The notes under the pieces are model-generated. The model made no database searches and was not told the origin of the DNA. It saw nothing but the letters and a program-made list of their open reading frames with translations. Below, piece after piece: positions 32,310 through 43,916 of a stretch of DNA of 64,000 nt; positions within the stretch are counted from its first letter, which is position 1; the number at the start of each line of letters is the position of its first letter. The stretch spans positions 548,842 through 612,841 of the forward strand of contig RMBW01000006.1 of assembly GCA_004009845.1 (NCBI GenBank), in the 5' to 3' direction. The DNA comes from Davidsoniella eucalypti. Its lineage: Eukaryota; Ascomycota; Sordariomycetes; Microascales; Ceratocystidaceae. The translations under genes and the position numbers were made by a program.

Positions 32310-33894
32310 GTGGCCATATTGGCACTGGTATAGCTAAGAACTTCCGTCTTTATACATGTACAGACAGTATTATTTCCCTATTTCTGATATTGAATTTCCT
32401 TCTGTCTTTCTATATCCCCCCTATAAACATCCATCATATAGCAAGTATACACTGAAAGCTGTGGGACACAACAAAATCCGATCCGGATAGCAACCTAGCC
32501 CACTTGGACAACTCAGCGGACAACTTCAACAGCAAGACAACTGGAGGAGGGAAAAAAGGGAGACGAGAGAGAAGGCCAAGAATCCGACAAGGATTATACA
32601 TCGTCATGAGACGTCGGAAGCAAGCAAAGCTCGGGCTCAAACATGGATTGGTAGAGGGCCTTTTAGACCTTTTAGAGGGCAAAGATAATGGATGCCATAG
32701 CTAGATCAAAAGGAATAATGAATGCATTGTCTGGTTTTTAGCTTGTCCTTTCTTGTCTTCAACTTATTTGTGTCTGTTGTGATAAGAGTATCTAGAAAAA
32801 TATCATCAGATACCAAGCAAGGTGAAATGATGTCTTACTCAGTGTGGTGCCTGCCTGTCTAGATTCGAAGAGATTCTAGAACTAGCCTCAGCCTGGCCCC
32901 AGAAAAAAATGGATCCTGTGGCTTCAATCTGCCTACAAATTGTATGTATAAATGCAAACAGGCACAAAGAGGTGTAACAAACATTTGGTAGCTACTCCAA
33001 TATACATACTAGATGCTAATGCCTAAACTCAAAATTAAGGAATGGGCAAAGGCAAAAAAGAAGCTTGGACGCCTGCCGTATTCAATTGGCCCAAGAAAAC
33101 AGCAGTTTGTTGGTAGTTTGCAATCACACTCATCACAAAAAGCAATATTGATTTGATATGAATTTTGAGCAAACGCAGGCCCTGCTCAAGCTGAAAGCCA
33201 AACAGCAAGATACCAATGCAAAATGCCAAAGAGCTTAGTACGCAGTAGAGCTGGTTGGGCGTATCTGTCTGGCCGCCTCGTCAGATGCAGAGAGCATTGA
33301 ATCAGAGAGAGCCCAAGGAGGAAGTAGCCCGCCCCATATCGTTAGGACGCTGGCTGCCGTTGGTTGAGGTAGTTGCCGTTGTAGTCGCAACATTGGCCGT
33401 GGCCAGCAATAAATAACTGGACTGGACTGGACTTCCTTCCAAAATAGCGTTCTCCTTGTTTCGTTGCCTTGCCCGTTTGCTTTTTTTGCTCTTCCTTTAT
33501 TTATCTTCCCTCCGCCTTGCCAACTTGTCAGCCTTTCTCTCTTCTATTTCTTCTTCTTCTTTTTAACTCCTTGCCATTCAATCTTTGCCTTTTCCAACTT
33601 CCGCATCTCAGATATTCTTGTTTTGCTTCAAATCGAATTCCATTCTTGCTGCTTTTCGCCACAGAAACCCCTGTGATAACCTCCAACTTAGCTTTCTTTT
33701 CGCCCCTCTCCTCTTTCAGCCTTCCAACCCGTCCCGAAGCGAGCCGGCCTTCCACCCGCCCATTTCGTAGTCCGAACATTTGCACACGATCTGGGATTTT
33801 TGAGCTTTAGTCCTCAAGCTTCAATTCCAGCATCTCAGCCGGAGTCCTCTCTCATTGCTATTCTTTCTTAAACCACATATAAACACACTCCAAT
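32310..33894. other. Intergenic: CENP-W 3' flank and promoter of the YAG7-like gene
   Basis: 1.6 kb without supported genes. The last 440 bases (about 33450-33890) are strongly pyrimidine-rich, as expected for the leader of a well-expressed gene. Confidence 0.6.
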
Positions 33895-35634
33895 ATGGCC
33901 GCCACTGCTGCCCCCAAGAACGTGGCCAAGGCTATCATCCGCACCGACTCGCCTGCTCCCTCTAATTCAGTCGCTGCGGATCCTTCAACTCCCGACGATG
34001 GCAGCCTACAGAACTTCGACCACCCCATCTTCAAGGAGCTGCAGAAGTAAGGAACCCCCCCTCTTTGCTCCCCATGTCTCGCTCACATGATTCAATTCAT
34101 GGTCAAAACACCCCACTAACAAGCTCTCTACCCAGGAACATCCGCAATCTCAACAAGAAGATCGTAAGCCATTCCCACAACACAACACATTCCTGTCGAT
34201 GTCCGCCCATCCAAATGTATTAACACGCTATGTTATTAATAGTCTAATGCTTCCAAAGCCGAGTCTATCGTGTCTCAAAACCCCGACAAGTCTCTAGATG
34301 ATCTCGTGACTTCCCGCATCATCAACAAGGATCAGAAGGAGCAAATTCTCAAGCTTCCCGGCCAGCATGCTCAAGTTGCTCTCTGGGAAGAGCAACTGGT
34401 TCAGTATCACAAGATTGATTCTGAGATCCGCCAGCGTGCCCTAGCCGCCCAGACCAAGCTCAAGGAGGAGATCCTCAACGAGTCTTACAAGGCCAAGGAT
34501 GAGGCGGTTGCTGAGGCTCTGGCCAAGGCTTCAGAGGAGAAGCGTGTGGCTATTCACGAAACTCTACTTGCTGTTGCTCAGTTCCTACGTCTTGCTGCTG
34601 CTCGCCGTGCCGAGGAGGCTGACCAAAATCTCGACGAGAACCGTGCTCTAGAGGGTGTTTTGCTCCAAGTTTACAGCGGTGACGAGGCCGCTGTTGCTAC
34701 CATGCTGAAGCTTGTCGATGGTTCTGAGGACGCCACTGTTAGTGTTCAGGGTGAGCCCCTGCAAACGACCTGTAAGTTTCCTTGCATCACTGCATGTAGC
34801 ATATACTTCCAAGATTCGAATATATTGACTGACCCCTACCAATAGACGCCCAAGTAAAGTCTGCTGCTGAAGCCTACCGCTTTCCCTACGATGTTGCTGA
34901 GGAGGAGACTGAGGCTGCCCCCACCGCTTCTGCTGATGCCGCTGTTGAGGAGGCTACTGAGTCTGCCCAGCTACCCGAAGTCGCCCCTCCTGCCGAGGTT
35001 GAGGCCGAGCCTGTGCCTGTAGCAGAGGCTACTCTCGCTCCCGCTCCCGCTCCCGCTCCCGTTGCTACGACCGAGGCGACCCCTTCTAGTCCAGCTCAAG
35101 GATGGGTGAAGATCAAGCATGAGGATGCGCAAACTTCCTCTGCTGTAGGAGAGGCACAGCCTGAGGCTGTCCAACCTATTGTTGAGGCTCCCGCTGAGGC
35201 CCAGAAGCCTCCGTCAACCGTTGTTGACAAGCCTGCCCACGCCCCTAAGCCTACCCAATTCCACCCCCACAGACCCAAGCACTCCAACGCCCATTCCTAC
35301 AAGAAGGCGTGGGGTGATGATAATGTAAGTACTATATGTCCTCAAAAGTGCTAATTTATGGGCAACATGAACTAACTTGACTTTTTTTTTTTTTTTTTTT
35401 TTTCAGGCTCAGGAAGCTGAGGCGAGCGATGGTTTCCATCAGGTCCAGCGCAAAAACGGCAACCAGTACAATGACTTGTACCGCGGCCGCGGTCGTGGTG
35501 GCGGTGAATGGCGTGGCAGAGGCGGGTCTTTCCGCGGTAACGGTGGCCGTGGTGGTCGTGGTGGTGCTGGCAGAGGCGGTCGTGGCGGCGCTCCCCCGGC
35601 CGGCCCGCGTCAAAATGTGCCTCGCCAAGAGTAG
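33895..35634 (+). CDS. YAG7-like protein with C-terminal RGG box
   Basis: 471 residues from five exons: 33895-34046, 34136-34163 (28 nt), 34243-34771, 34846-35324 and 35407-35634. All phases agree. The N-terminal third contains FKELQKNIRNLNKKI and a long helical region (about residues 55-210: SLDDLVTSRIINKDQKEQIL, YKAKDEAVAEALAKASEEKR), which resembles the YAG7/caprin-like dimerisation region of fungal proteins. The middle is Ala/Pro/Glu/Val-rich and disordered. The C-terminus is an RGG/RG box (YRGRGRGGGEWRGRGGSFRG), typical of RNA-binding, ribosome-associated proteins. Function in translation or mRNP biology is inferred from the RGG box. The last intron has a 22-T pyrimidine tract (35382-35403) before its CAG and a branch-like ACTAAC at 35371-35376. 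Confidence 0.78.
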
Positions 35635-37608
35635 ATCTATTTGCCGGCTGGAATATATTGATGGTCGTTATTCCTCTGCGAAACCATTCCATTCACTGTT
35701 TTCTTCTAGAGACCTCTCGATAGGAATAGCTTGTTAGGATGCTGACTTGGTGTCACACTTGAGCTCCTCTTGCGCCTATCCTTCTCTTATTCTTTTCCGT
35801 TTCTCTTCTCGGTAGTGTCTTATTCTCCCTCCGGCTTTGATTTCTTTCGGCGTGTTACATATCTTCGGACACATTGGCGCAGTCAGGTTCAGTGGTCTCA
35901 TGCACCTTATGGGCATGGCTCTCCTGTTTTCTTTTTTATATCTTTTCTTCATTGGGACCTCGTTGGCTTTCTTTCTACATCTTTTCCCATTACTATCCTC
36001 TTTTCTACTACATATTGCATCCGCCTTGAAGCATTCTTTACTTGTTTGCAGACGTGGGCTATCTTTCTCTACCATTATTATTAAACGGCACGATTTCCTT
36101 TTTTTACCATTTATCTCATACTATCATAGTTCTCTAATGTGACCTAAATCAGGTTCATGGAGGGGGCTCTTTTTTTTTTCTTTTTTTCTTTTTTTCTTGT
36201 CTTCTTACGATCTTCTCTTTAATGTCTTTGTAGGGTTGACGTTTGTTTATTCCATGTTCGGCTTAGTATCTACAAACTTTCACACCAGTGTAGTGTATCT
36301 GCACATGGTTTCTAATTTCTTCTGGCGAGTGGACTTTTTGTACACAGTTGTCAAACAAGATAACTCAACTATTTCGCGGGTTTTCTATGGGTAGTATACT
36401 TGAGGTCTGCTATAAGAGATGGGATCTGACTCTTTAGGTGATTGAAGTACAAAATACAAATCAATAATTGGAATAAGGAGATGGTGGCGTAACAGCAAAC
36501 CATCTACTTAAGAATGCAACAAATGTCTGTTTTTGTGTGTGAATTTGAATCATTGTGAAGGCCGGTATGTTTGCGGAGTTCTAAATGGTTTCACTGATTG
36601 TTATTATACACTTCAGTCTACCTGTAGGTATCAGCTACTTTGTTCTTTCTTCTCTATCATAATGGCAAATTCAAATAGGGAAGATACATATAGTTATAGT
36701 TATAGTCTTCATACTATTCACTAATTACGACTAGTTATCCAGCCTGTTCCCAATACTGAAGCTACAAATGGTGTTATCTGAAAGGCACTACCCATCAATT
36801 ATAGTAGGTACTACGGTTCTATTGTTCCATAGGTGTAAATGAAGCAGCTGCTCAAACTTGAAAGCAAATTAGTGACGAGATCTTCCAACAAGATATGTTT
36901 ACTAAATCTGGACAAGGGAATTGGCGGGCAACGAGAGAGTTGATGCACTAGCAAAAAACATTCTCGGGCCAAACGCACTCAGGGACACTCCAAGTCTATA
37001 GCATAGCAGGAGCTTACAGGTTGGTTCGGGGAAGATGGGGTATTCATGCGTTATGAGAACTTGATGTGGATCACACAAGTCGCCTAATGGCAAAAAAGCT
37101 TGTGTAATAGTCGCTGATAAGATCTGCCAATCGAAACTATTGAAGGTATTTTCAAAGTAAAATCCAAGTTGGTTTCTGGACGAGAATCTTCGATATATAG
37201 TGTTACATCGAATTTGTAGATATAACGGTAGAAATATATATAGTATATGTTGATCATTACACAGTATTGATTTGGATATATATATTAGAATCATTCACGT
37301 CCGTATTCGAGAAGCAATACAGTCGTGTGTGAGCCAATTCGTACGTTTCACCATATCGAAACCCCGATATCTACAAATGAAAACGGACATAGAATGGAAG
37401 CACTAGAAACGTAGGCCAGCTCAGTAGAGAAAAATGTTGAACAAGTGTATAGAAGATTATATTAGAAGTGAGAGCAGCATTTGCAAACAAGAACTATATG
37501 TTATTAGAAGAACTACCAACTACCAAATAACTAAAGACGTGATAGATTGAATTTACACAAGAGCCCGGTTCAAGATACAACCGCTTCGAGTTCTGTTCTA
37601 CTTCAGCC
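35635..37608. other. 2 kb interval between the YAG7-like gene and the kinase pseudogene
   Basis: T-rich 3' flank of the YAG7-like gene to about 36200, then AT-rich sequence marking the left part of the accessory island. A minus-strand open frame of 130 codons (36902-37294) has no recognisable match. Nothing else is supported. Confidence 0.6.
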
Positions 37609-39511
37609 TCAATCAAAATCAATGATCATTAACTTCCCTGCTTGAGAGTCTTGGAGAATATTTCTCTCTTCAAGATCGCCGTGTTCAATACCACACTCTG
37701 CCATTTGTGAAACCATATCTCTAAGATCACTATAACTTCCCTTTGGCAACTCTGTGATAGACTCGCCAGCATAAGCAAGTAGAAGAACATGCTTATAATC
37801 TTGGAATCTCAAAGGAATCCCCATCTTCAATGTGATACTGCCAAGACAAACAGGAACTACAGTTCCTTGGAGACTCCTGAGCTTTGAATAGACAATGAGC
37901 TCCTTTTGAAGTAGCCATGTATCCTCACTCTCAAAGCCTTTGCCAACCAATGTATAGCCATATGGATACACCATGAGCTTGAACAAGGCCCCAACAGCAC
38001 CATGTTTATCCAGATCTTCACAGCCATTATCGAGATTTGTATCCATTTGGACCTTGATAGCATTCAAGAATTGAGAGAAACTCAATTGATGTCGTTGATC
38101 TTGTATCGGCGTTTGCTTTCTGGTGAAATTGGTAGTTTGGACAGTCTTGGTCAAACTCAAAACCATAGACCAAGCCATATAGACACTGTTGTATACAATA
38201 ACTAGAAAGAGGATGGTATGCAGTATGTACTTGAGGTCGAAAAGTCAAACTACCATGACCCCCTCCTCCTTCTGTGTTACTATCATCACCATTAATTAGC
38301 CGGGGAGTATCTGGATGGGCCTCTGGGCTTAGATATGGACCTGCTTCGTGTCATCTTCATATGAACTTGGTAGAGAGCGGGGTTGAGACCTTAATGCCCG
38401 AATCTCTCCTAAACCGAGTTTTTGCTGTTCAAGTGATAGGAGCATCAGCGTCAAGATATAAGCAATTGGGGTCTACTTGATACTTTCGATCTGCTCCTCG
38501 ACAATCCCAGGATCTACAGGACCGTTCTTTTGATCAAGCAATGGAATACTAGAGATTTGTTCTCTGGGAATACAGAGGAAGTAATGAACAGTGCTAGGGT
38601 TTACCATATCAATACTCAAGAAAATGAAGGCCTCACTAGTTGTGATGTATAGAAGCCCAGAGTTAATCATGTAGTGATATACCTGTGTCACAGCAGAAGC
38701 AACAAAATGACGCATATATCTACTTTTTTTCTCTTCATCAGATTCAGATTTATTCAAAGGTGTTTCTGTGCTCCCTTTGAGACTGTTATAGAAGAAGGAT
38801 GGATCCGAAGTAGAAAGATGGTTTAGGTCTACTCTCTGCTGGCTGCTCTGGTACTCTCTGCTGACGTCGTTGAATCTCGTTGGCATATGGTGAGTTCGCT
38901 TTGAATATTACTTCTTTGACTCTATTATAGGCCGTAGTTGTCTTGTCATCTTGTTTGTGTTGTAGATAAATATTGATAGCTTCCAGGACATGATCCGCAA
39001 TGGCAGCTCTGGAAAAATAGACAACGTCGTCCTCACTGGATTGCCACTCCTTGGATAATTTATTCTGGGTAACAGCAGTTGCTCTAAAATCATCAAACAA
39101 AAGCTGCTGTCCAAAGACGGATTGTCACTCTGAAAACTTCTGCTCATGAATGCCTTAGAAGTCTGACCAGGATTTGAAAAGATGTAGATATGATCGTTTA
39201 GCAACCGAAGTAGGTTTTCCTGTTGTAAGCCGAGCCAATATCGCCTCTATTTTGAAGGTTTGGAAGTTGAAAGCAAAGCGGTTATAGAGGAAAGTTGCAA
39301 ATATTGTTTTTCTAATTAGGCGTTGGCTTTGTTCTTTTTTGACTCGTTCTTGCTCAGCTCTCTGTTCAGAAGCTTTTGCATCTCGATCCCTTTGCTAAGA
39401 TATTGAAAATGAGTTAGATCTAAATTTTGTGCTAGGGAGCTACATTTATGTGTAATTACTAACTTCGAATAGCTCAAGTATTTCTTCTTTGGATAATTTA
39501 GATATATCCAT
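37609..39511 (-). pseudogene. Decayed fungal protein-kinase-like gene
   Basis: Remnants in successive minus-strand frames line up in the order of a large, poorly characterised Pezizomycotina kinase-like family. They are an N-terminal MDISKLSKEEILELFE (39511 onward) with a plausible GTTAGT...TTAG intron; a charged QRDRDAKASEQRAEQER stretch; a block around 39100-38790; ASAVTQVYHYMINSGLLYIT and AFIFLSIDMVNPSTVHYF (38886-38473); QQCLYGLVYGFEFDQDCPN (38248-38100); and a kinase core with IEHGDLEERNIL (HxD-N loop) and IIDFD (DFG-like) ending at 37609. At least two frame changes (about 38100-38130, and between 38790 and 38890) and stops near 39170 break the reading frame. Extra introns cannot be excluded for every break. 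It lies tail-outward, divergent from the intact FunK1 gene. Confidence 0.72.
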
Positions 39512-40221
39512 GATGTTTAGTACTCATGCCACGCCCCATTAACATGCTACAGAGCAACATCTCATAGTAAAAAAACTTTATGTACATACATACCTTATTG
39601 AAGCCTGAAAAATAACGATTGTGGTAAATTGAAATCTCCCAAGGTTTTCCCCTAGCATTCAATCTAATGGATTTTTTCTGTCTACAACTAGTAGTAATAG
39701 CCACTAGTGTCAGCCTTCCCCTGACTACCTGACTACTACTTCAGTTCGAGGAAAGTTTCATTAGGCATTTAACTGTTGTTTTGTTAGCAATATTTGTTAG
39801 GTAGCATAACTATGTTTTATGGGTTGTCACAGCAATCTTTGTTAGGCAGCATAACTATGTTTTCTTGGCTGTTTTCAACAGGTATCCACTATAAAGCTAA
39901 CTACTATAAATATATATAAGCAGTTTCCCTCCACAATTTAGAATGTACAACTGAGTCCATTTGTTGTTATTTGGGCATTTTAAAATCATCATCATCATCT
40001 TGGACATTTTAAAAGTACACCCTATCACGATTTCTCAACTTCTATATCGGCGAAATAAACACCCTCAACATTACCATATTTCCTGCGTCAATTCATCATT
40101 CTCCTATTCATCCTACTGCAAAAACCCGCTTATGCTGGAAGAGGTTTGTTTACGTTTTCCTTTCTACCTTCAATTGAGGAAACCCTTGACTAACCAGCCA
40201 TATTCTTATAGACATACCAAT
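39512..40221. other. Divergent region between the kinase pseudogene and FunK1
   Basis: AT-rich, about 700 bases. A near-duplicate phrase occurs twice: GTTAGGTAGCATAACTATGTTTT near 39797 and TTAGGCAGCATAACTATGTT near 39841. A candidate FunK1 leader intron lies at 40144-40211 (GTTTGT donor, branch-like GACTAACC, TTATAG acceptor). Confidence 0.5.
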
Positions 40222-42435
40222 ATGGCTTTCACTCAAGAAGAACTCGATATCATCGAGAAGAACCCTATTGATGATATTCTTGTGAAGCATAGAGCTCGAC
40301 TACTAGACTTCTTTGACATCGATTCGAGACAACAAAAAATCTTAGTTGTTGGTCTTCTAGCATCTTTAGTTGTATCACCCGCAGTACAAGAATTTGAAGC
40401 AATAACAGCCATATCATCCACAATAATAGACTTGGACAAGGGTGCTGTAAAAATCGACAAATTCAACCCCCTCATTCAACATATCATCAACAAAGCCTCC
40501 GAAAGTGAAGTTTGGGCTACAATATTTGCCATTATTCACCCATCAACACCCCCACCGCCTACTTTCTCCCATCCATCCCTTCAGACGCCTATCAATAATA
40601 ACTCTAGTCGACTTTATGATAGTGAAACAGGTCAACTTATTCAGAGGGAGCTCTTCCTTGAGATCAAGGACTGTACGTTTCGTGGTGTCGGTGGCTTCCA
40701 TGACAAATTCTTCAACCCTGAAACTTGGACAGAGGAACAGAACAAGATGTTGAACAATGTGATGGCAGCATATGATGATAACAGATGGACATCATTTCCT
40801 TCGATTGCTAGTGAGAACGCCGTCTGGGACTGGCTATGCTCACTACAAGATAGTTCTTTCCCCCATTCGCCAAACAAGTTATATAATACAACGACAGCCA
40901 GCCAGTTTGAAGGACGAAAAGGTCAAATTGATATCTTCCAGAAACGTACAATCACAGGCAACACCTTTCGCTATAGGAACATTCTTGTTTTTGGGGAGCA
41001 CAAGCAATCTTATGACAAAAGCAGATTCATGGCGGATTTTCTTCACTTGACACGATATGTTCGAACCATCTTTGATGATGACCCTACACGTAGGTTTGTT
41101 CATGGCTTCTTGCTCTGTGGATCAAGAATGGAGCTCTGGGTATTTGATCGATCAGGTCCGTATAGCTCAGGTCCATTTGATATTCATGAAACGCCAGAGC
41201 AATTTGCACGGGCTCTTGTTGGATATGCCACGATGGATGATGATGCCATGGGCCTAGACACATTTATCAAATCTGTGGATGGGCATCAAGATATTGAGCT
41301 ACAGGGCTCGAGTATAAGACTCAGTAAGCTGATTTCAAGACGGACTGCAGTTGTCAGTCGAGCAACCACATGCTTTACTACAAGTGAGGGACATGTTGCC
41401 AAGTTTTCATGGGTCCCAGAAAAGTGGAATCAGGAAGTTGAACACCTGAAGCTAGCACAAGAACAGGGTGTTAAGGGTGTGAACAGGATGATATCCCATT
41501 GTCAAATCACATCCACCCAAGAGCTACGAGAACACCTAGAATTTCCGCCACGGCACCGGTTTCACAATCAAGACAGACAACCTATATCTCCAAGTTCAAA
41601 ATCACTAACCTCATCATTACCCTCCAGCCAAAAAGAAAAGCAAACATCTGATCACCTATCTACCGATGCACCCTTGTCAAAGAAGAAATCACAGAACAAT
41701 TCTGGTCAGCCATCAATTAACACAAATCAGTCTGCTACTGAGGTTTCTTGGGAGAATAGGATCTACTCCTGCATTGTTGTTTCCCCTGCTGGCCGTTCCC
41801 TTGGAAGCTTCCGGACAGCGAGAGAGTTACTTGAAACACTGAGAGATGCTATAAAAGCTCACAGGTCTCTTTACATGACAGGCCAAATTCTCCATCGGGA
41901 TGTTTCATCAAACAACATCATCATCACAGACCCTAAAACTGCAGACGGCTTCAGTGGTATGCTTATTGATCTTGATCTAGCCAAGATACAAGATAGTGAT
42001 CCAAGCGGAGCAAAGCATAGGACAGGTACCATGCAATTCATGGCAATTCAGGTTCTGCGGGGGATTGACCATACCTATCGCCATGACCTAGAGTCGTTCT
42101 TTTATGTTTTGATTTGGATGTGTGCACACCAATCATGGAACAATGGGTTTGGTGATATCAAACAGAGGAAAGGTATGGATAATCTTCGAAGGTGGGAGGT
42201 TGGAAGCCTAGATGACATTGCTGTTGCCAAGATGGGAGGTATGACTATAGGTGGATTCGGTTGTATAATGGATGAGTTCCCAGAGCCATTAGGTGTTGTG
42301 AAACATTTATGTCTAACCATCAGATCAATCTTGTTTGGGGATATAGTCATACTTGGAACACCAGAGGGCAGTCCTGAGCAGCTCTACATCCCCATTCTAA
42401 AGGCCTACGACAGGATTATTAAAACCCTAGAATAG
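40222..42435 (+). CDS. FunK1-type fungal protein kinase
   Basis: 737 residues in one exon, starting MAFTQEELDIIEKNPIDDIL. The frame stays open 87 codons upstream, but a leader intron (40144-40211) ending just before this ATG and the better N-terminus favour this start. It belongs to the fungus-specific FunK1 family. A pre-kinase region of about residues 150-430 includes GRKGQIDIF, NILVFGEHK and the phrase MELWVFDRSGPYSSGPFDI. The split kinase core has HRDVSSNN (His558, Asp560), LIDLDLAK (Asp583 in the DFG position) and TGTMQFMA. The key catalytic-loop residues are present, so activity is plausible. A low-complexity Ser/Lys-rich insert lies around residues 450-510. FunK1 genes are expanded and patchy among fungi; roles are largely unknown. 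It sits in an AT-richer island beside a decayed kinase-like gene. Confidence 0.88.
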   Translation: MAFTQEELDIIEKNPIDDILVKHRARLLDFFDIDSRQQKILVVGLLASLVVSPAVQEFEAITAISSTIIDLDKGAVKIDKFNPLIQHIINKASESEVWATIFAIIHPSTPPPPTFSHPSLQTPINNNSSRLYDSETGQLIQRELFLEIKDCTFRGVGGFHDKFFNPETWTEEQNKMLNNVMAAYDDNRWTSFPSIASENAVWDWLCSLQDSSFPHSPNKLYNTTTASQFEGRKGQIDIFQKRTITGNTFRYRNILVFGEHKQSYDKSRFMADFLHLTRYVRTIFDDDPTRRFVHGFLLCGSRMELWVFDRSGPYSSGPFDIHETPEQFARALVGYATMDDDAMGLDTFIKSVDGHQDIELQGSSIRLSKLISRRTAVVSRATTCFTTSEGHVAKFSWVPEKWNQEVEHLKLAQEQGVKGVNRMISHCQITSTQELREHLEFPPRHRFHNQDRQPISPSSKSLTSSLPSSQKEKQTSDHLSTDAPLSKKKSQNNSGQPSINTNQSATEVSWENRIYSCIVVSPAGRSLGSFRTARELLETLRDAIKAHRSLYMTGQILHRDVSSNNIIITDPKTADGFSGMLIDLDLAKIQDSDPSGAKHRTGTMQFMAIQVLRGIDHTYRHDLESFFYVLIWMCAHQSWNNGFGDIKQRKGMDNLRRWEVGSLDDIAVAKMGGMTIGGFGCIMDEFPEPLGVVKHLCLTIRSILFGDIVILGTPEGSPEQLYIPILKAYDRIIKTLE

Positions 42436-43916
42436 CACCAAAATGTTTAAGTACTGAGATTACAGCAAAATGTTTGTTTATGATATATTGATTTATGTAA
42501 CTTGGGTTTGTTAGGATTTGAGTCCTATCTGAAGTCTGAATGGCTTTACGAGATGATGCTAGATCAGATTCAGATTTGATTAGGGTGTGGCATCATTCAC
42601 CATGAACCTGTTGTGTCTGGGTGGGATGCCTGTGATATATCACTAGCTAGTAGATATTCTAACTAAAACAATAATTAATTGCCTCATGAAAACATTCCTC
42701 TAATTGAAAGAGAACTGAAAAGAAATCAAGACAAATCACTTGTAAATTTTGAAAGCCAAGAACAATATGTTTTATAACCTTTTTGAGCCATTTGTGTCTT
42801 TAAAATCCTTTTCAAATCTTCAGGTCAGAGGTGCGATGCGTTAGTCAAAAATTGTTTAAGCCCTGAAAGGGATTTTCAGAAAGAAGGGTACGGAGCCGGG
42901 AAAGAGGAAGGCAAGACGATCATGAAGCTTTAAATAGCAAGAGAGCCATACAGAATACTCGGAGGTAGTGACTAACCCTTTAGGCACACGTAGTAGTGAA
43001 GAGAGAAGAGAACTAGAACATATCAAGAAGAATACTGCTGAAATAATAGTATTTCATGATCGAATAAGGACAAGCGAGGCCGTTTGACACTTTGTACTCA
43101 ATAGAAGAGCACGATGTCACAGACAAATGAATGGGCTAGAGTACCGAAGGGTAATGTTTACGTCAACCCAAGGAAGTGCATATGACAAGGAGTTAAACCA
43201 TGGAATTGAAGATCTAGTGGTTTTATAGGGGAGGGGGTGATGAAAATGCATATAATTTTGGGACATCTCTTTCTTCTTCACCTTCGCTATTGCAAGTTTC
43301 ATAAATAAAAAGAACATGATGCTTAGGATTGGGGTTCTGATATATTGTACGGATGTCTACTTAGATTGGAGTCAAAGTAGTCATATTGAGTTGGTGATCC
43401 AGCTGATCGATATACATACAGATATTGAATCTGTTTCAATTGAGACGACATATCCGAGACAGGAAAATAAGAAAATGTATCAGGGAATATAAATATAGTT
43501 TGTAAGTGTATGAATATGAAGATTAAACCCAAATTCAGAAATAAGACTCCTATGCACCTGATGACCAAATCACTGCCTATTTTTCTTCTTCACAAGCCAA
43601 TACTTTTTTTTTTTTTTTTTTTTAATTCATTTATCTTATGGAGCTATTAGCCAATACTTATTTATATGTAATCTTTCGATTGTCTTAGAAACACCTCCCC
43701 TCTTTAATGTCTCTGAGAAGGAAAAATAAATTAGGCAAAACAATAGACCTCGTTATTTCGCAAGTAAAATGCCAATGAACTCCTCCCTGACGTCTGAACA
43801 CCGCCTTGCTTTTCACTACATATTTTTATGTTTTTCGTCACCCCTCATTTTTGTAGCAACTGATGGTTAGAAGCAGTAAACACATTTTTGGAGTTTTTTT
43901 TTTCGGGTTTGGTATT
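42436..43916. other. Right flank of the accessory island
   Basis: 1.5 kb AT-rich sequence with no supported gene; one long T run near 43602-43622. It ends at the ski8 stop codon. Confidence 0.6.

Noticed and set aside
36902..37294. 130-codon minus-strand frame next to the kinase pseudogene
   Set aside because: It does not continue the kinase-family remnants and shows no recognisable motif.
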